From assembly GCA_949127695.1 (NCBI GenBank), contig CASBQH010000367.1, forward strand, positions 1 through 5,747: a DNA stretch of 5,747 bases, given 5' to 3'. This document shows positions 1 through 5,650 of the stretch, piece by piece (the first letter of the stretch is position 1; each line of letters opens with the position of its first letter). The position numbers and the translations under genes are program-made. The notes under the pieces were generated by a model. The model had not been told where the DNA came from and did not search any database. It saw only the letters and a program-made list of their open reading frames with translations. Source of the stretch: Synechococcales cyanobacterium PMM_0073. Lineage in GTDB: Bacteria; Cyanobacteriota; Cyanobacteriia; Elainellales; Elainellaceae.

Positions 1-543
1 CGCTCGCGGCTGCTGTCTCCACTCCAGCGCGATCGACGGCTGGGGCGGGCGATGCTAGACGGCAAGGGTGGCTATGCCGAAGATCGCGACTATGGCGTAC
101 GGGTAATCGATTTGGGCGTAATGCTGGCTGGAACTGATCTGTCAGGCACCGATCTGCGCTGGACTGATCTAAGCGACATCAACCTGATCCGCGCCAATTT
201 GCAAGGCTGTGATATGGTCAAAGCCAATCTGGCGCGCACCATTCTCTGCGGTGCGGTGCTGGCAGGTTCTGACCTGATGGGCTGTCGCTTATTCTATGGC
301 TCGGCTGCAACTGCTTCGCCCCGGACGCGCCACGATATTCCCAATTACCAGACGGGTGCCCATACCGGAGCCGTAGTGGAAGGCGCAGACTTAAGCAACG
401 TACTGCGGCTTTCTGAAGAGCAGCGCTACTACTGCTGTGCTTGGGGTGGCGAAAACACGCGATCAACCCTGCCGGGTGGCTGTGAGGGCATTCCCAATCT
501 GCTGGGGGCATCTGCACGCGAAAACATTCAGCTAGAGGTATAG
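1..543 (+). CDS. Pentapeptide-repeat protein, 5'-truncated by window edge
   Basis: The reading frame is open from base 1, so the N-terminus lies outside the window. The first ATG in frame is at 52, but the codons before it (RSRLLSPLQRDRRLGRA) look like protein and lead straight into LDGKGGYAEDRDYG, so 52 is probably not the start. From about base 127 come roughly eleven consecutive pentapeptides of the A(D/N)LxX type (GTDLS, GTDLR, WTDLS, DINLI, RANLQ, GCDMV, KANLA and so on), which should fold as a right-handed quadrilateral beta-helix. A non-repeat insert (SPRTRHDIPNYQTG) follows, then one more repeat-like segment (GADLS), then a tail with LSEEQRYYCCAWGG and PGGCEGIPNLLG. From memory this tail is typical of a conserved cyanobacterial pentapeptide protein of unknown function. 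No catalytic motif is visible; such proteins usually act as binding scaffolds. The stop is TAG at 541-543. The fold is confident; the role is unknown. Confidence 0.9.
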   Translation, partial: RSRLLSPLQRDRRLGRAMLDGKGGYAEDRDYGVRVIDLGVMLAGTDLSGTDLRWTDLSDINLIRANLQGCDMVKANLARTILCGAVLAGSDLMGCRLFYGSAATASPRTRHDIPNYQTGAHTGAVVEGADLSNVLRLSEEQRYYCCAWGGENTRSTLPGGCEGIPNLLGASARENIQLEV

Positions 544-856
544 CAGCTCTCGCTTTGCATGACGACCCGGTTTATACCGAATTCGTCGCAATTCAACAAA
601 CTTCTAAGTTCAGGGTTTTACCGAGTTACGCGGCGAGTCTCGGTTTGCCATACTCTTGAGTGAGCTGTGAGGCTGCACTCTGGCTCAAAAGTGCAGGGTT
701 ACAAATTTGACAGAGCTATTTAAATATAGCGGCGGATTTCTTGAGCTGGGTAGGGTACAAAACCCCTCATTGTTCACAGGCTAAGTCTAAAAGATTACTG
801 CACTGCATATACGTCATCTATACCTATTGTACCTACCACTTGGGTTGCCAACCGCT
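544..856. other. Intergenic region with small dyads, no gene seen
   Basis: No convincing coding sequence is present on either strand. Three small dyads are visible. ACCGAG/CTCGGT (620-625 with 639-644) has a 13-base loop and is followed only by TTG, so it is a poor terminator for the pentapeptide gene. CTGCACT/AGTGCAG (673-679 with 690-696) has a 10-base loop and no T-run. GCTAT/ATAGC (715-719 with 726-730) encloses TTAAAT. A TTGACA hexamer at 707-712 matches a -35 consensus, but the AT-rich stretch after it (717-728) is only 4-12 bases away, too close for a standard -10 box. The promoter of the downstream gene therefore cannot be fixed by eye. No tRNA-like cloverleaf or riboswitch core was recognised. 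Confidence 0.5.
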
Positions 857-1414
857 ATGAGTTCCAATATCTGCTCCAGTTCCTTGCATCCATGCTCAGC
901 CCCCAAGGCTATGCCAACTGCGGTCAAGATGCAGCCTACCGATCTCCAGATTGTGATTAATCAAAGCCTGCGTTCGCTACGCTCTCGGCTCAAGCCGCAG
1001 GCGGCAGGCGGTGGCATTCAGATTGTTTGTGAGTATGGCGAGCTTTCGGCAGTTGAGTGCAGTGACGAGATTAGCCAAGTGTTTACCAGCCTGATTGCCC
1101 AGGCGATTGCCGCCCTCTCTTCTGATCATGCAGCGACTCATCGGCCTCAAATCACGATTCGGACCATGCAAATTCCTGATCCGCAGGGGGGCAACCCGCG
1201 TGCGGTAGTCTGTGTGGCTGACAACGGTGCGGCTATCCCGTTTGAGCTGCAAAGCCAAATTTTTAGCGCGACTGCTGCTGGAATCCGCGCCAGCTTAGCG
1301 CTGTCAGCCTGCTATGAGACTGTGGTTCAGCAGCATGGCGGCGATTTGCAATGCTATTCTCAGCCTGATCGAACTGAGTTTTGGGTAGAGCTACCCGTGA
1401 AACAGGCAGTCTAG
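857..1414 (+). CDS. Orphan, degenerate histidine-kinase ATPase (HATPase_c) domain protein
   Basis: From ATG 857 this is a 185-residue protein. It resembles only the C-terminal catalytic part of cyanobacterial sensor kinases: TDLQIVINQSL at 28-38, IQIVCEYGELSAVEC at 54-68, an N-box-like ISQVFTSLIAQAIAAL at 72-87, a G1-box VVCVADNG at 117-124, QQHGGDLQCYS at 158-168 and TEFWVELPV at 173-181. There is no sensor domain and no H-box histidine. The nucleotide site is eroded. The two usual N-box asparagines are Ser78 and Gln82. The F-box and ATP-lid are missing, and the glycine-rich GxGLGLS motif reads GIRASLALS (142-150). Only the DNG of G1 and the HGG near the end remain. Autokinase activity is therefore unlikely; it could be a non-catalytic partner protein or a decaying gene, although the frame is intact. 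The start is uncertain: TTG 827, ATG 911 and ATG 929 are in frame and none has a clear Shine-Dalgarno. The N-terminal 25 residues are Ser/Cys-rich and unlike the family. Confidence 0.75.
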   Translation: MSSNICSSSLHPCSAPKAMPTAVKMQPTDLQIVINQSLRSLRSRLKPQAAGGGIQIVCEYGELSAVECSDEISQVFTSLIAQAIAALSSDHAATHRPQITIRTMQIPDPQGGNPRAVVCVADNGAAIPFELQSQIFSATAAGIRASLALSACYETVVQQHGGDLQCYSQPDRTEFWVELPVKQAV

Positions 1415-1467
1415 AAGGCGATTTACAAAAAGCCTGCCGACTCATAGATCAAGCGCAGAATCGCCTT
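1415..1467. repeat. 9-bp inverted repeat across a convergent gene junction
   Basis: AAGGCGATT at 1415-1423 is the exact reverse complement of AATCGCCTT at 1459-1467, with a 35-base loop between. It begins right after the stop of the ATPase-like gene and runs into the 3' end of the minus-strand tftA-like gene. It could fold in either transcript, but neither strand has a T-run after it, so it is not a classical intrinsic terminator. It may be chance. Confidence 0.25.
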
Positions 1468-2760
1468 AATCTTCTGACCATACTGCGGATCGACCGCCCA
1501 GCGCCCGCCCAGATCGCTCACGAGCGGAGCCACGCCGCGCCGCACAAACCCAAAGCGCGGATCGACGCTTTCCTGCACCAATGGCTCTGGGGTCGCGTAG
1601 GCTTTTAGGTGCTGAATCTGTGCCCGCACGCCAATTCGGGCATCGCGGAAGCTACCACCTTCCGGCGCGTCGCCCAGCCCGCCCAGTCCGGCAAAGTTAT
1701 ATTGGCTGGGCTGCACCAAGCCGCTGAAGCGCAGGAAGTCGGTTTCGACGCACATTTGGGCAAAGGCGATATCGGCATTCACGCCTTCAATTGCCGCCTC
1801 CTCGCGGTAGAGCTTGGGCAGATCGCTGAATTGGGCAAAGCCTTCTGGATTTTGGCTCTTGAGGAACATGATCAGCTGCACCTCTGAAGCCGTGCCGCGA
1901 CCCATAATTCGATCGAGCTGCCCCGGATAGACCAACAGATTTCGCAAAATCAGGGCATGGTTTTCTTTGTCGGGCTGCACCGAAAGGTCGTAGTCGCGCA
2001 GGTCAATGGCACGCAAATAGACCAGATTACGGTAGCTGAGCTTGCGGATTTTGGCATTTGGCGGCAGCGTCACGCCTAGCTGATCGACTAGATCCATCGG
2101 GATGTAAAAATCGCCCTGCGCGATCATGCCTTCGCCATAGATGATTGCGCCATTCAGGTTGACGTTGATCGCCGGGTAGGTGGGCACAGGCTGAAGCTGA
2201 GCCGCAGCGGTGATTGTGCGGCTCCAGAGCGCCAGTCCTTCGGCAATTCCCAGGCTGATTTCCGAGCGCTGAGCTTGCAGAATTTGCCGATCAATTGGGC
2301 TGCTGAGGTAGCCCAGCCGCAGCAGCATCGCCGGGATTTCCAGATCGCGACAGAACGCCGAGCTGCCGCCGGGATAGCTAGTATCGGACTGGATGCCCTG
2401 ACTCAAAAGCTGCGGGGCGCGACGCAGCAGAATTTGCAACAGCTGATCGGCCTCAGTGCGGCGCTGGTCATTGGCGGCAATATGCACCAGCGAACTGCCG
2501 CGCCGCTGCGGGTTGTGGCTCTGGCTGAAGCCAATCTGCACGGCCACGTCGTCCAGCTGGGCATGACGGTTGATCCAGCTCAACGTTTGCTCAGCGGTCA
2601 GCTCTGGCGGCACCAGCGCGGCTTCATATTGATTGGCTCGCAGATACTGCACCACCAGATCGCAAACCAGGTTAACTTCGCTGGCGCTGGTTCCGCCGTC
2701 TAGCGGATTCTGGCCCGACTGGATATCGGCGTAACCGGGCGCGACAAAAACTCGTCCCAT
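1423..2760 (-). CDS. tftA: TftA-like cell-wall protein: degenerate Amidase_3 domain plus GH73-type glucosaminidase domain
   Basis: The 445-residue protein matches in layout the cyanobacterial proteins annotated as hormogonium tapered-terminus morphoprotein TftA. Residues 1-180 resemble Amidase_3 (zinc N-acetylmuramoyl-L-alanine amidase): MGRVFVAPGY, then SASEVNLVCDL at 25-35, a central alpha/beta core, and MLLRLGYLSS at 145-154. Residues 193-275 look like a beta-rich stalk or Cu-amine-oxidase-N-type domain (AINVNLNG, then FYIPMDLVDQLG). Residues 285-445 resemble a GH73 endo-beta-N-acetylglucosaminidase: IAFAQMCVETDFLRF with candidate catalytic Glu339, NFAGLGG at 355-361, and a C-terminal YGQKIKAILRLIYES. 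Family knowledge places such enzymes at septal or terminal peptidoglycan. The amidase zinc and catalytic residues appear lost: Tyr10 stands where the GHGG histidine belongs, Gly77 where the second histidine belongs, and Arg148 where the catalytic glutamate belongs; only Glu28 is kept. No signal peptide is visible. The ATG at 2758-2760 has an AAGGAG four bases upstream, which fixes the start. The gene is divergent from dnaG. Confidence 0.87.
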   Translation of the reverse strand: MGRVFVAPGYADIQSGQNPLDGGTSASEVNLVCDLVVQYLRANQYEAALVPPELTAEQTLSWINRHAQLDDVAVQIGFSQSHNPQRRGSSLVHIAANDQRRTEADQLLQILLRRAPQLLSQGIQSDTSYPGGSSAFCRDLEIPAMLLRLGYLSSPIDRQILQAQRSEISLGIAEGLALWSRTITAAAQLQPVPTYPAINVNLNGAIIYGEGMIAQGDFYIPMDLVDQLGVTLPPNAKIRKLSYRNLVYLRAIDLRDYDLSVQPDKENHALILRNLLVYPGQLDRIMGRGTASEVQLIMFLKSQNPEGFAQFSDLPKLYREEAAIEGVNADIAFAQMCVETDFLRFSGLVQPSQYNFAGLGGLGDAPEGGSFRDARIGVRAQIQHLKAYATPEPLVQESVDPRFGFVRRGVAPLVSDLGGRWAVDPQYGQKIKAILRLIYESAGFL

Positions 2761-2764
2761 CTGA

Positions 2765-2770
2765 CTCCTT
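2765..2770 (-). promoter_or_regulatory. Shine-Dalgarno site of the tftA-like gene
   Basis: On the minus strand AAGGAG is followed by TCAG and then the ATG. This is the only strong ribosome binding site in the window and it decides the start at 2760. Confidence 0.8.
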
Positions 2771-2780
2771 CCCCAAACAA

Positions 2781-2815
2781 CCTGTAAATGGCCTGTAATC
2801 TAGCAATTGCCTGTA
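2781..2815 (-). promoter_or_regulatory. Three TACAGG boxes upstream of the tftA-like gene
   Basis: Read on the minus strand, TACAGG occurs at 2810-2815, 2792-2797 and 2781-2786, preceded by A, T and T respectively. The copies are 18 and 11 bases apart and end 20 bases before the start codon. An iterated hexamer in the 5' leader or promoter suggests binding by a regulator, but I do not recognise the motif and no good -35/-10 pair can be assigned beside it. Confidence 0.35.
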
Positions 2816-2821
2816 TCTTTC

Positions 2822-2898
2822 TCGCCCCCAACCCCCAATTCTGGGGGCTTTCGAGCCAATTCTCATTTAAAGCCCCCAGAATTGGAGGTTGGGGGCGA
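2822..2898. repeat. Inverted repeat with 30-base arms (hairpin or MITE-like element)
   Basis: The arm at 2822-2851 pairs with the arm at 2869-2898 at 29 of 30 positions; the one mismatch is C2834 against A2886. The spacer 2852-2868 is 17 bases. Each arm is C- or G-rich with an AATT core, and the left arm contains its own smaller hairpin (CCCCCA-ATTC-TGGGGG). It lies between divergent promoters, so it is not a terminator for either neighbour. Sequences of the CCCCCAATTCTGGGGG type recur in cyanobacterial intergenic DNA as far as I recall, which suggests a dispersed palindromic repeat or a short non-autonomous element. No clear target-site duplication flanks it. Confidence 0.8.
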
Positions 2899-3033
2899 AT
2901 CGGATTAGCGACTGCAATCTAACTTCTGCAATTTAATCCTTTAAGGGATAGCAGCTTTCCGGCAAATTGGCGCAAAAGTTAGCGTCGAGTTTCAAGCGTT
3001 CGCCAAATCGCAAATGAGATGCCGCCAAGTTGC

Positions 3034-3049
3034 GCGATATCGCTATATT
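3034..3049 (+). promoter_or_regulatory. Possible dnaG -10 region next to palindrome GCGATATCGC
   Basis: TATATT at 3044-3049 resembles a -10 hexamer and sits directly after the perfect 10-base palindrome GCGATATCGC (3034-3043). Transcription would start near 3056, giving a leader of about 35 bases before ATG 3091. There is no recognisable -35 hexamer at the right distance. The palindrome differs from the HIP1 core only in its centre and may be incidental. Confidence 0.25.
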
Positions 3050-3090
3050 CAGAGGGCTGTAACCAGGCCAATCGCCAGTACACTCTAGAT

Positions 3091-5031
3091 ATGGATATTC
3101 CCCGCCTCCATCCCGACACGGTTGAAGCCGTGAAGCAGCGCGTCGATATTGTAGACGTGATTTCTGAGCATGTGGTGCTGCGGAAGCGGGGCAAAGACCA
3201 TACCGGACTCTGCCCGTTCCACGAAGACAAGTCGCCCAGCTTTAGCGTCAGCCCCAGCAAGCAGCTCTACTACTGCTTTGGCTGCGGCGCGGGCGGCAAC
3301 GGCATCAAGTTTTTAATGGAGATCGGCAAGCGCTCTTTTACAGACGTGGTGCTGGATCTGGCCAAGCGCTATCAGGTGCCCGTCCAAACCCTCGAACCCG
3401 CCCAGCGGCAGGAGCTTCAGCGGCAGCTTTCCCTACGCGAACAGCTTTATGAGGTGCTGGCACTCTCCAGCAAATTTTATCAACATGCGCTGCGTCAGCC
3501 GGATGGTCAGCCAGCTTTGAGCTATTTGCTTAAACAGCGGCAGCTCGACGAAGCGACAATTCAGCAGTTTCAGCTGGGCTACGCGCCCGCTGGCTGGCAG
3601 GTGCTCTATGGCTATTTGATTGAGCAAAAGCGCTTCCCGGTTGAGCTGGTTGAGCAAGCAGGGCTGATTGTGCCGCGCCAGGAAGGCAAGGGCTACTACG
3701 ACCGTTTCCGCGACCGGCTGATCATCCCCATTCACGATTTGCAGGGGCGGGTAATTGGTTTTGGCGGCAGGTCACTGGGCGACGAGCAGCCGAAATACCT
3801 CAACTCGCCGGAAACCGAGCTGTTTGATAAGGGCAAGACGCTGTTTGGCCTCGATCAAGCCAGAGCCGCCATTGCCAAGCAGGATCGCGCCGTCGTGGTT
3901 GAGGGCTACTTTGATGTGATTGCCCTGCACACGGCGGGCATTACCAACGTAGTGGCTTCGCTGGGCACGGCGCTGAATGCGGCTCAGGTGCGGATGCTGC
4001 TGCGCTACAGCGAGTCGAAGCAGGTGGTGCTGAACTTTGATGCGGACGCAGCGGGCAACAAAGCCGCCGAGCGGGCGATTGGCGAAGTGGCGGAGCTGGC
4101 CTATCAGGGCGAAGTACAGCTGCGGGTGCTGAATCTGCCTGCGGGCAAAGACCCAGACGAATATCTCAAAACCCATACAGCGCAAGATTACCGCGACCTG
4201 CTGTTTGATGCGCCGCTTTGGCTCGACTGGCAGATCCAGCAAATTTTGGCCACCACCGACCTGTCGCAGGCCGACCAGTTTCAGCAGGGCACGCAGGAAA
4301 TTGCCAAGCTGCTGGGCAAGCTGCCCAACGCGACGCTGCGAACCCACTACATCCACCGCTGTGCCGAACTGCTGAGCGACGGCAAAGGCCGGATGGCGAT
4401 CCAGCTAGAGGCCGACTTGCGGACGCAGGTGCGGGGGCAGCGCTGGCACGGACGCTCGCAGAAATGGCAGAGTCCGGCGAACCGCTCGCTGCTGGAAGAA
4501 TCAGAAGTGCAGCTGCTGCGGCTCTATCTGCATGTGCCGGAATACCGGACGCTGATCAAAAGCTCTTTAGAGGAACGCGATCTGGACTTCAATCTGTCGC
4601 ACCATCGCCTGCTCTGGCAGCTCCTGCTAGAAGTGGAGGTGGCCGATCCCAGCGAAGCCCAGCGGGATCTGCCGTCGCTGCTGCAAGACCGTTGCCTGGA
4701 AGCTGAGGGTTTTGGGTTTGTGCCCGGTTTGATGCAGCTGGATGAGAAAACTCAGCGCGATTTGCTCCGTGCGCCGCTGGTGGTGCGAACCGCCATTGCC
4801 AGCATGGAGCGGGTAATGTGCGAAAAGCGGCGGCGGCATTTTCTCGATCTCTGGAAGCAAACTGACTACAGCGCCATGCCGGATCTGGCTCAGTATTATC
4901 AGCAGCAAATCTACGCCGAAAATCAGCGAATTGCTGCAATTGACCAAGAGCAGCGCCAGATCACGTTTGAAGATTTGGCGCAGATTCCCTGGGTGGGCGA
5001 GTTTCGGGATGCGCTGGGCATATCGCAGTAG
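3091..5031 (+). CDS. dnaG: DNA primase DnaG
   Basis: DnaG synthesises the RNA primers for lagging-strand replication and works with the replicative helicase. From ATG 3091 the protein has 646 residues, normal for a bacterial primase. Residues 1-100 form the zinc-binding domain, with CPFH (Cys41, His44) and CFGC (Cys62, Cys65). The RNA polymerase domain follows, with YDRFRDRLIIPI at 203-214 and GFGGRSLG at 223-230. The TOPRIM core comes next: VVVEGYFDVI with catalytic Glu271, SLGTALN at 290-296, the DxD pair Asp317/Asp319 in NFDADAAGNKAAER, and GKDPDEYLK at 352-360. Residues from about 460 to 646 form the divergent helical C-terminal region expected to contact the helicase. All key residues are present. 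The ATG at 3019 is in frame, but conserved cyanobacterial DnaG begins MDIPRLHP, which supports 3091; no Shine-Dalgarno precedes either. dnaG is not in an rpsU-dnaG-rpoD type operon here. The stop is TAG at 5029-5031. Confidence 0.97.
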   Translation: MDIPRLHPDTVEAVKQRVDIVDVISEHVVLRKRGKDHTGLCPFHEDKSPSFSVSPSKQLYYCFGCGAGGNGIKFLMEIGKRSFTDVVLDLAKRYQVPVQTLEPAQRQELQRQLSLREQLYEVLALSSKFYQHALRQPDGQPALSYLLKQRQLDEATIQQFQLGYAPAGWQVLYGYLIEQKRFPVELVEQAGLIVPRQEGKGYYDRFRDRLIIPIHDLQGRVIGFGGRSLGDEQPKYLNSPETELFDKGKTLFGLDQARAAIAKQDRAVVVEGYFDVIALHTAGITNVVASLGTALNAAQVRMLLRYSESKQVVLNFDADAAGNKAAERAIGEVAELAYQGEVQLRVLNLPAGKDPDEYLKTHTAQDYRDLLFDAPLWLDWQIQQILATTDLSQADQFQQGTQEIAKLLGKLPNATLRTHYIHRCAELLSDGKGRMAIQLEADLRTQVRGQRWHGRSQKWQSPANRSLLEESEVQLLRLYLHVPEYRTLIKSSLEERDLDFNLSHHRLLWQLLLEVEVADPSEAQRDLPSLLQDRCLEAEGFGFVPGLMQLDEKTQRDLLRAPLVVRTAIASMERVMCEKRRRHFLDLWKQTDYSAMPDLAQYYQQQIYAENQRIAAIDQEQRQITFEDLAQIPWVGEFRDALGISQ

Positions 5032-5082
5032 GCAAGGCGCGTTCGGGAATATTAAAGACTGCTACAGCTTAAAACTGCATAT

Positions 5083-5119
5083 GTTCTTGGGCGAACTTTT
5101 CTATTAAGTCAATAGAAGA
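5083..5119 (+). terminator. Weak candidate terminator and AT-rich dyad after dnaG
   Basis: GTTC/GAAC (5083-5086 with 5093-5096) forms a short stem followed by TTTTCTATT, a minimal intrinsic-terminator shape about 50 bases after the dnaG stop. The T-run is itself the left arm of a second dyad, TTTTCTATT (5097-5105) with AATAGAAGA (5111-5119), which is 9 pairs with one G-T and a 5-base loop. The 4-bp GC-poor stem makes termination doubtful; the second dyad could instead be a protein-binding site upstream of the next gene. Confidence 0.3.
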
Positions 5120-5214
5120 AGTACAGAAATTTGCGCTTTTTCTAGGCAATCTTCCGGATCGCCATACTTTGAGGCTGTAGGAGCCACCATCATCTACCTG
5201 AAATTATCCCTGCT

Positions 5215-5634
5215 ATGTCACAACAGCAAATCTGTTGGGATCAGTCGCTAGGCTGCAATGGCTACCAAGTCCAAAGCTATCCTAACCCTGTATACCCCAA
5301 CCCCACCTACCCGAATCCTGGCTATATCGACCCTGGCTACTCTGATCCAAGCTACAGCAGCAGCCCCAGTTTGCCCCCTGTGTTACTCCTGGGGCTGCTG
5401 ATCTGGATTGCCATCTCGGCGTTGCCCAAAAAGAAAGAAGAGCCAAAGAAAACGCCAATCGAAAAGATGTTCGATGCCATCGGCCAATATGAGTCGAGCC
5501 GGACTGACTCAGATATGCGCCGGACGCAGTTTGACTACAAGTTCAAAGATCCTTGCATTGATGAATGTCCACCCAAAAAAGACAAGAAGGACGACGATAA
5601 GAAGGACGACAAAAAAGAAGATAAGAAAGATTAG
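5215..5634 (+). CDS. Small single-pass membrane protein with Tyr-Pro pentads and Lys/Asp tail, unknown function
   Basis: I do not recognise this 139-residue protein. Residues 22-49 carry a five-residue period beginning with tyrosine: YPNPV, YPNPT, YPNPG, YIDPG, YSDPS, then YSS. One hydrophobic segment follows at about 53-70 (LPPVLLLGLLIWIAISAL), immediately followed by PKKKEEPKK. By the positive-inside rule this places the C-terminus in the cytoplasm and the Tyr/Pro region outside or in the lumen. Residues 81-118 form a short mixed segment (IEKMFDAIGQYESSR, then FKDPCIDEC), and the last 20 residues are almost only Lys and Asp. Four cysteines (7, 14, 114, 118) are present. There is no cleavable signal peptide; the hydrophobic segment would act as the membrane anchor. 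ATG 5215 is the only plausible start: no in-frame ATG, GTG or TTG lies between it and the upstream stop at 5170. No Shine-Dalgarno is evident. It is probably a separate unit from dnaG and converges with the next gene. Confidence 0.7.
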   Translation: MSQQQICWDQSLGCNGYQVQSYPNPVYPNPTYPNPGYIDPGYSDPSYSSSPSLPPVLLLGLLIWIAISALPKKKEEPKKTPIEKMFDAIGQYESSRTDSDMRRTQFDYKFKDPCIDECPPKKDKKDDDKKDDKKEDKKD

Positions 5635-5650
5635 AGGCTCGTGGTCTACT

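Larger units (their letters stand above)
2761..3090. other. Divergent tftA-dnaG control region
   Basis: These 330 bases separate two divergently transcribed genes and must hold both promoters. From left to right they contain the tftA ribosome binding site, three TACAGG boxes, a large inverted repeat (2822-2898), a small dyad ATCCTTTAAGGGAT (2936-2949, one G-T pair), and the palindrome GCGATATCGC followed by TATATT (3034-3049) on the dnaG side. The ATG at 3019 is in frame with dnaG, but the 24 residues it would add are unlike DnaG N-termini, so I treat 3019-3090 as leader. No small gene is supported here. Confidence 0.6.

Noticed and set aside
707..730. TTGACA followed by TATTTAAATATA as a promoter
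   Set aside because: The -35-like hexamer is perfect, but the AT-rich block is too close for a normal 16-18 base spacer, and it lies about 130 bases before the likely start codon.
2275..2703. 142-codon open frame on the plus strand inside the tftA-like gene
   Set aside because: It is antisense to the amidase-like domain, with no ribosome binding site and no recognisable motif; a shadow of GC-rich third positions.
2672..2866. 64-codon minus-strand frame running across the inverted repeat into tftA
   Set aside because: It covers the hairpin, the TACAGG boxes and the tftA ribosome binding site, and its Arg-rich translation has no protein-like features.
2979..3260. 93-codon minus-strand frame across the dnaG start
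   Set aside because: It is antisense to the DnaG zinc-binding domain and has no supporting start signal.
3772..4356. 194-codon open frame on the minus strand inside dnaG
   Set aside because: It is fully antisense to conserved primase domains; its Arg/Gln/Leu-rich composition is typical of the reverse complement of a GC-biased gene.
4218..4706. 162-codon alternative plus-strand frame within dnaG
   Set aside because: Ala/Arg/Gly-rich translation in a shifted frame of an intact primase; no family resemblance.
646..5173. Similar strings GCCATACTCTTGAG (near 647) and GCCATACTTTGAG (5161-5173) in two intergenic regions
   Set aside because: The match is short and gapped, the distances to the next start codons differ greatly, and there are only two copies; it could be chance.
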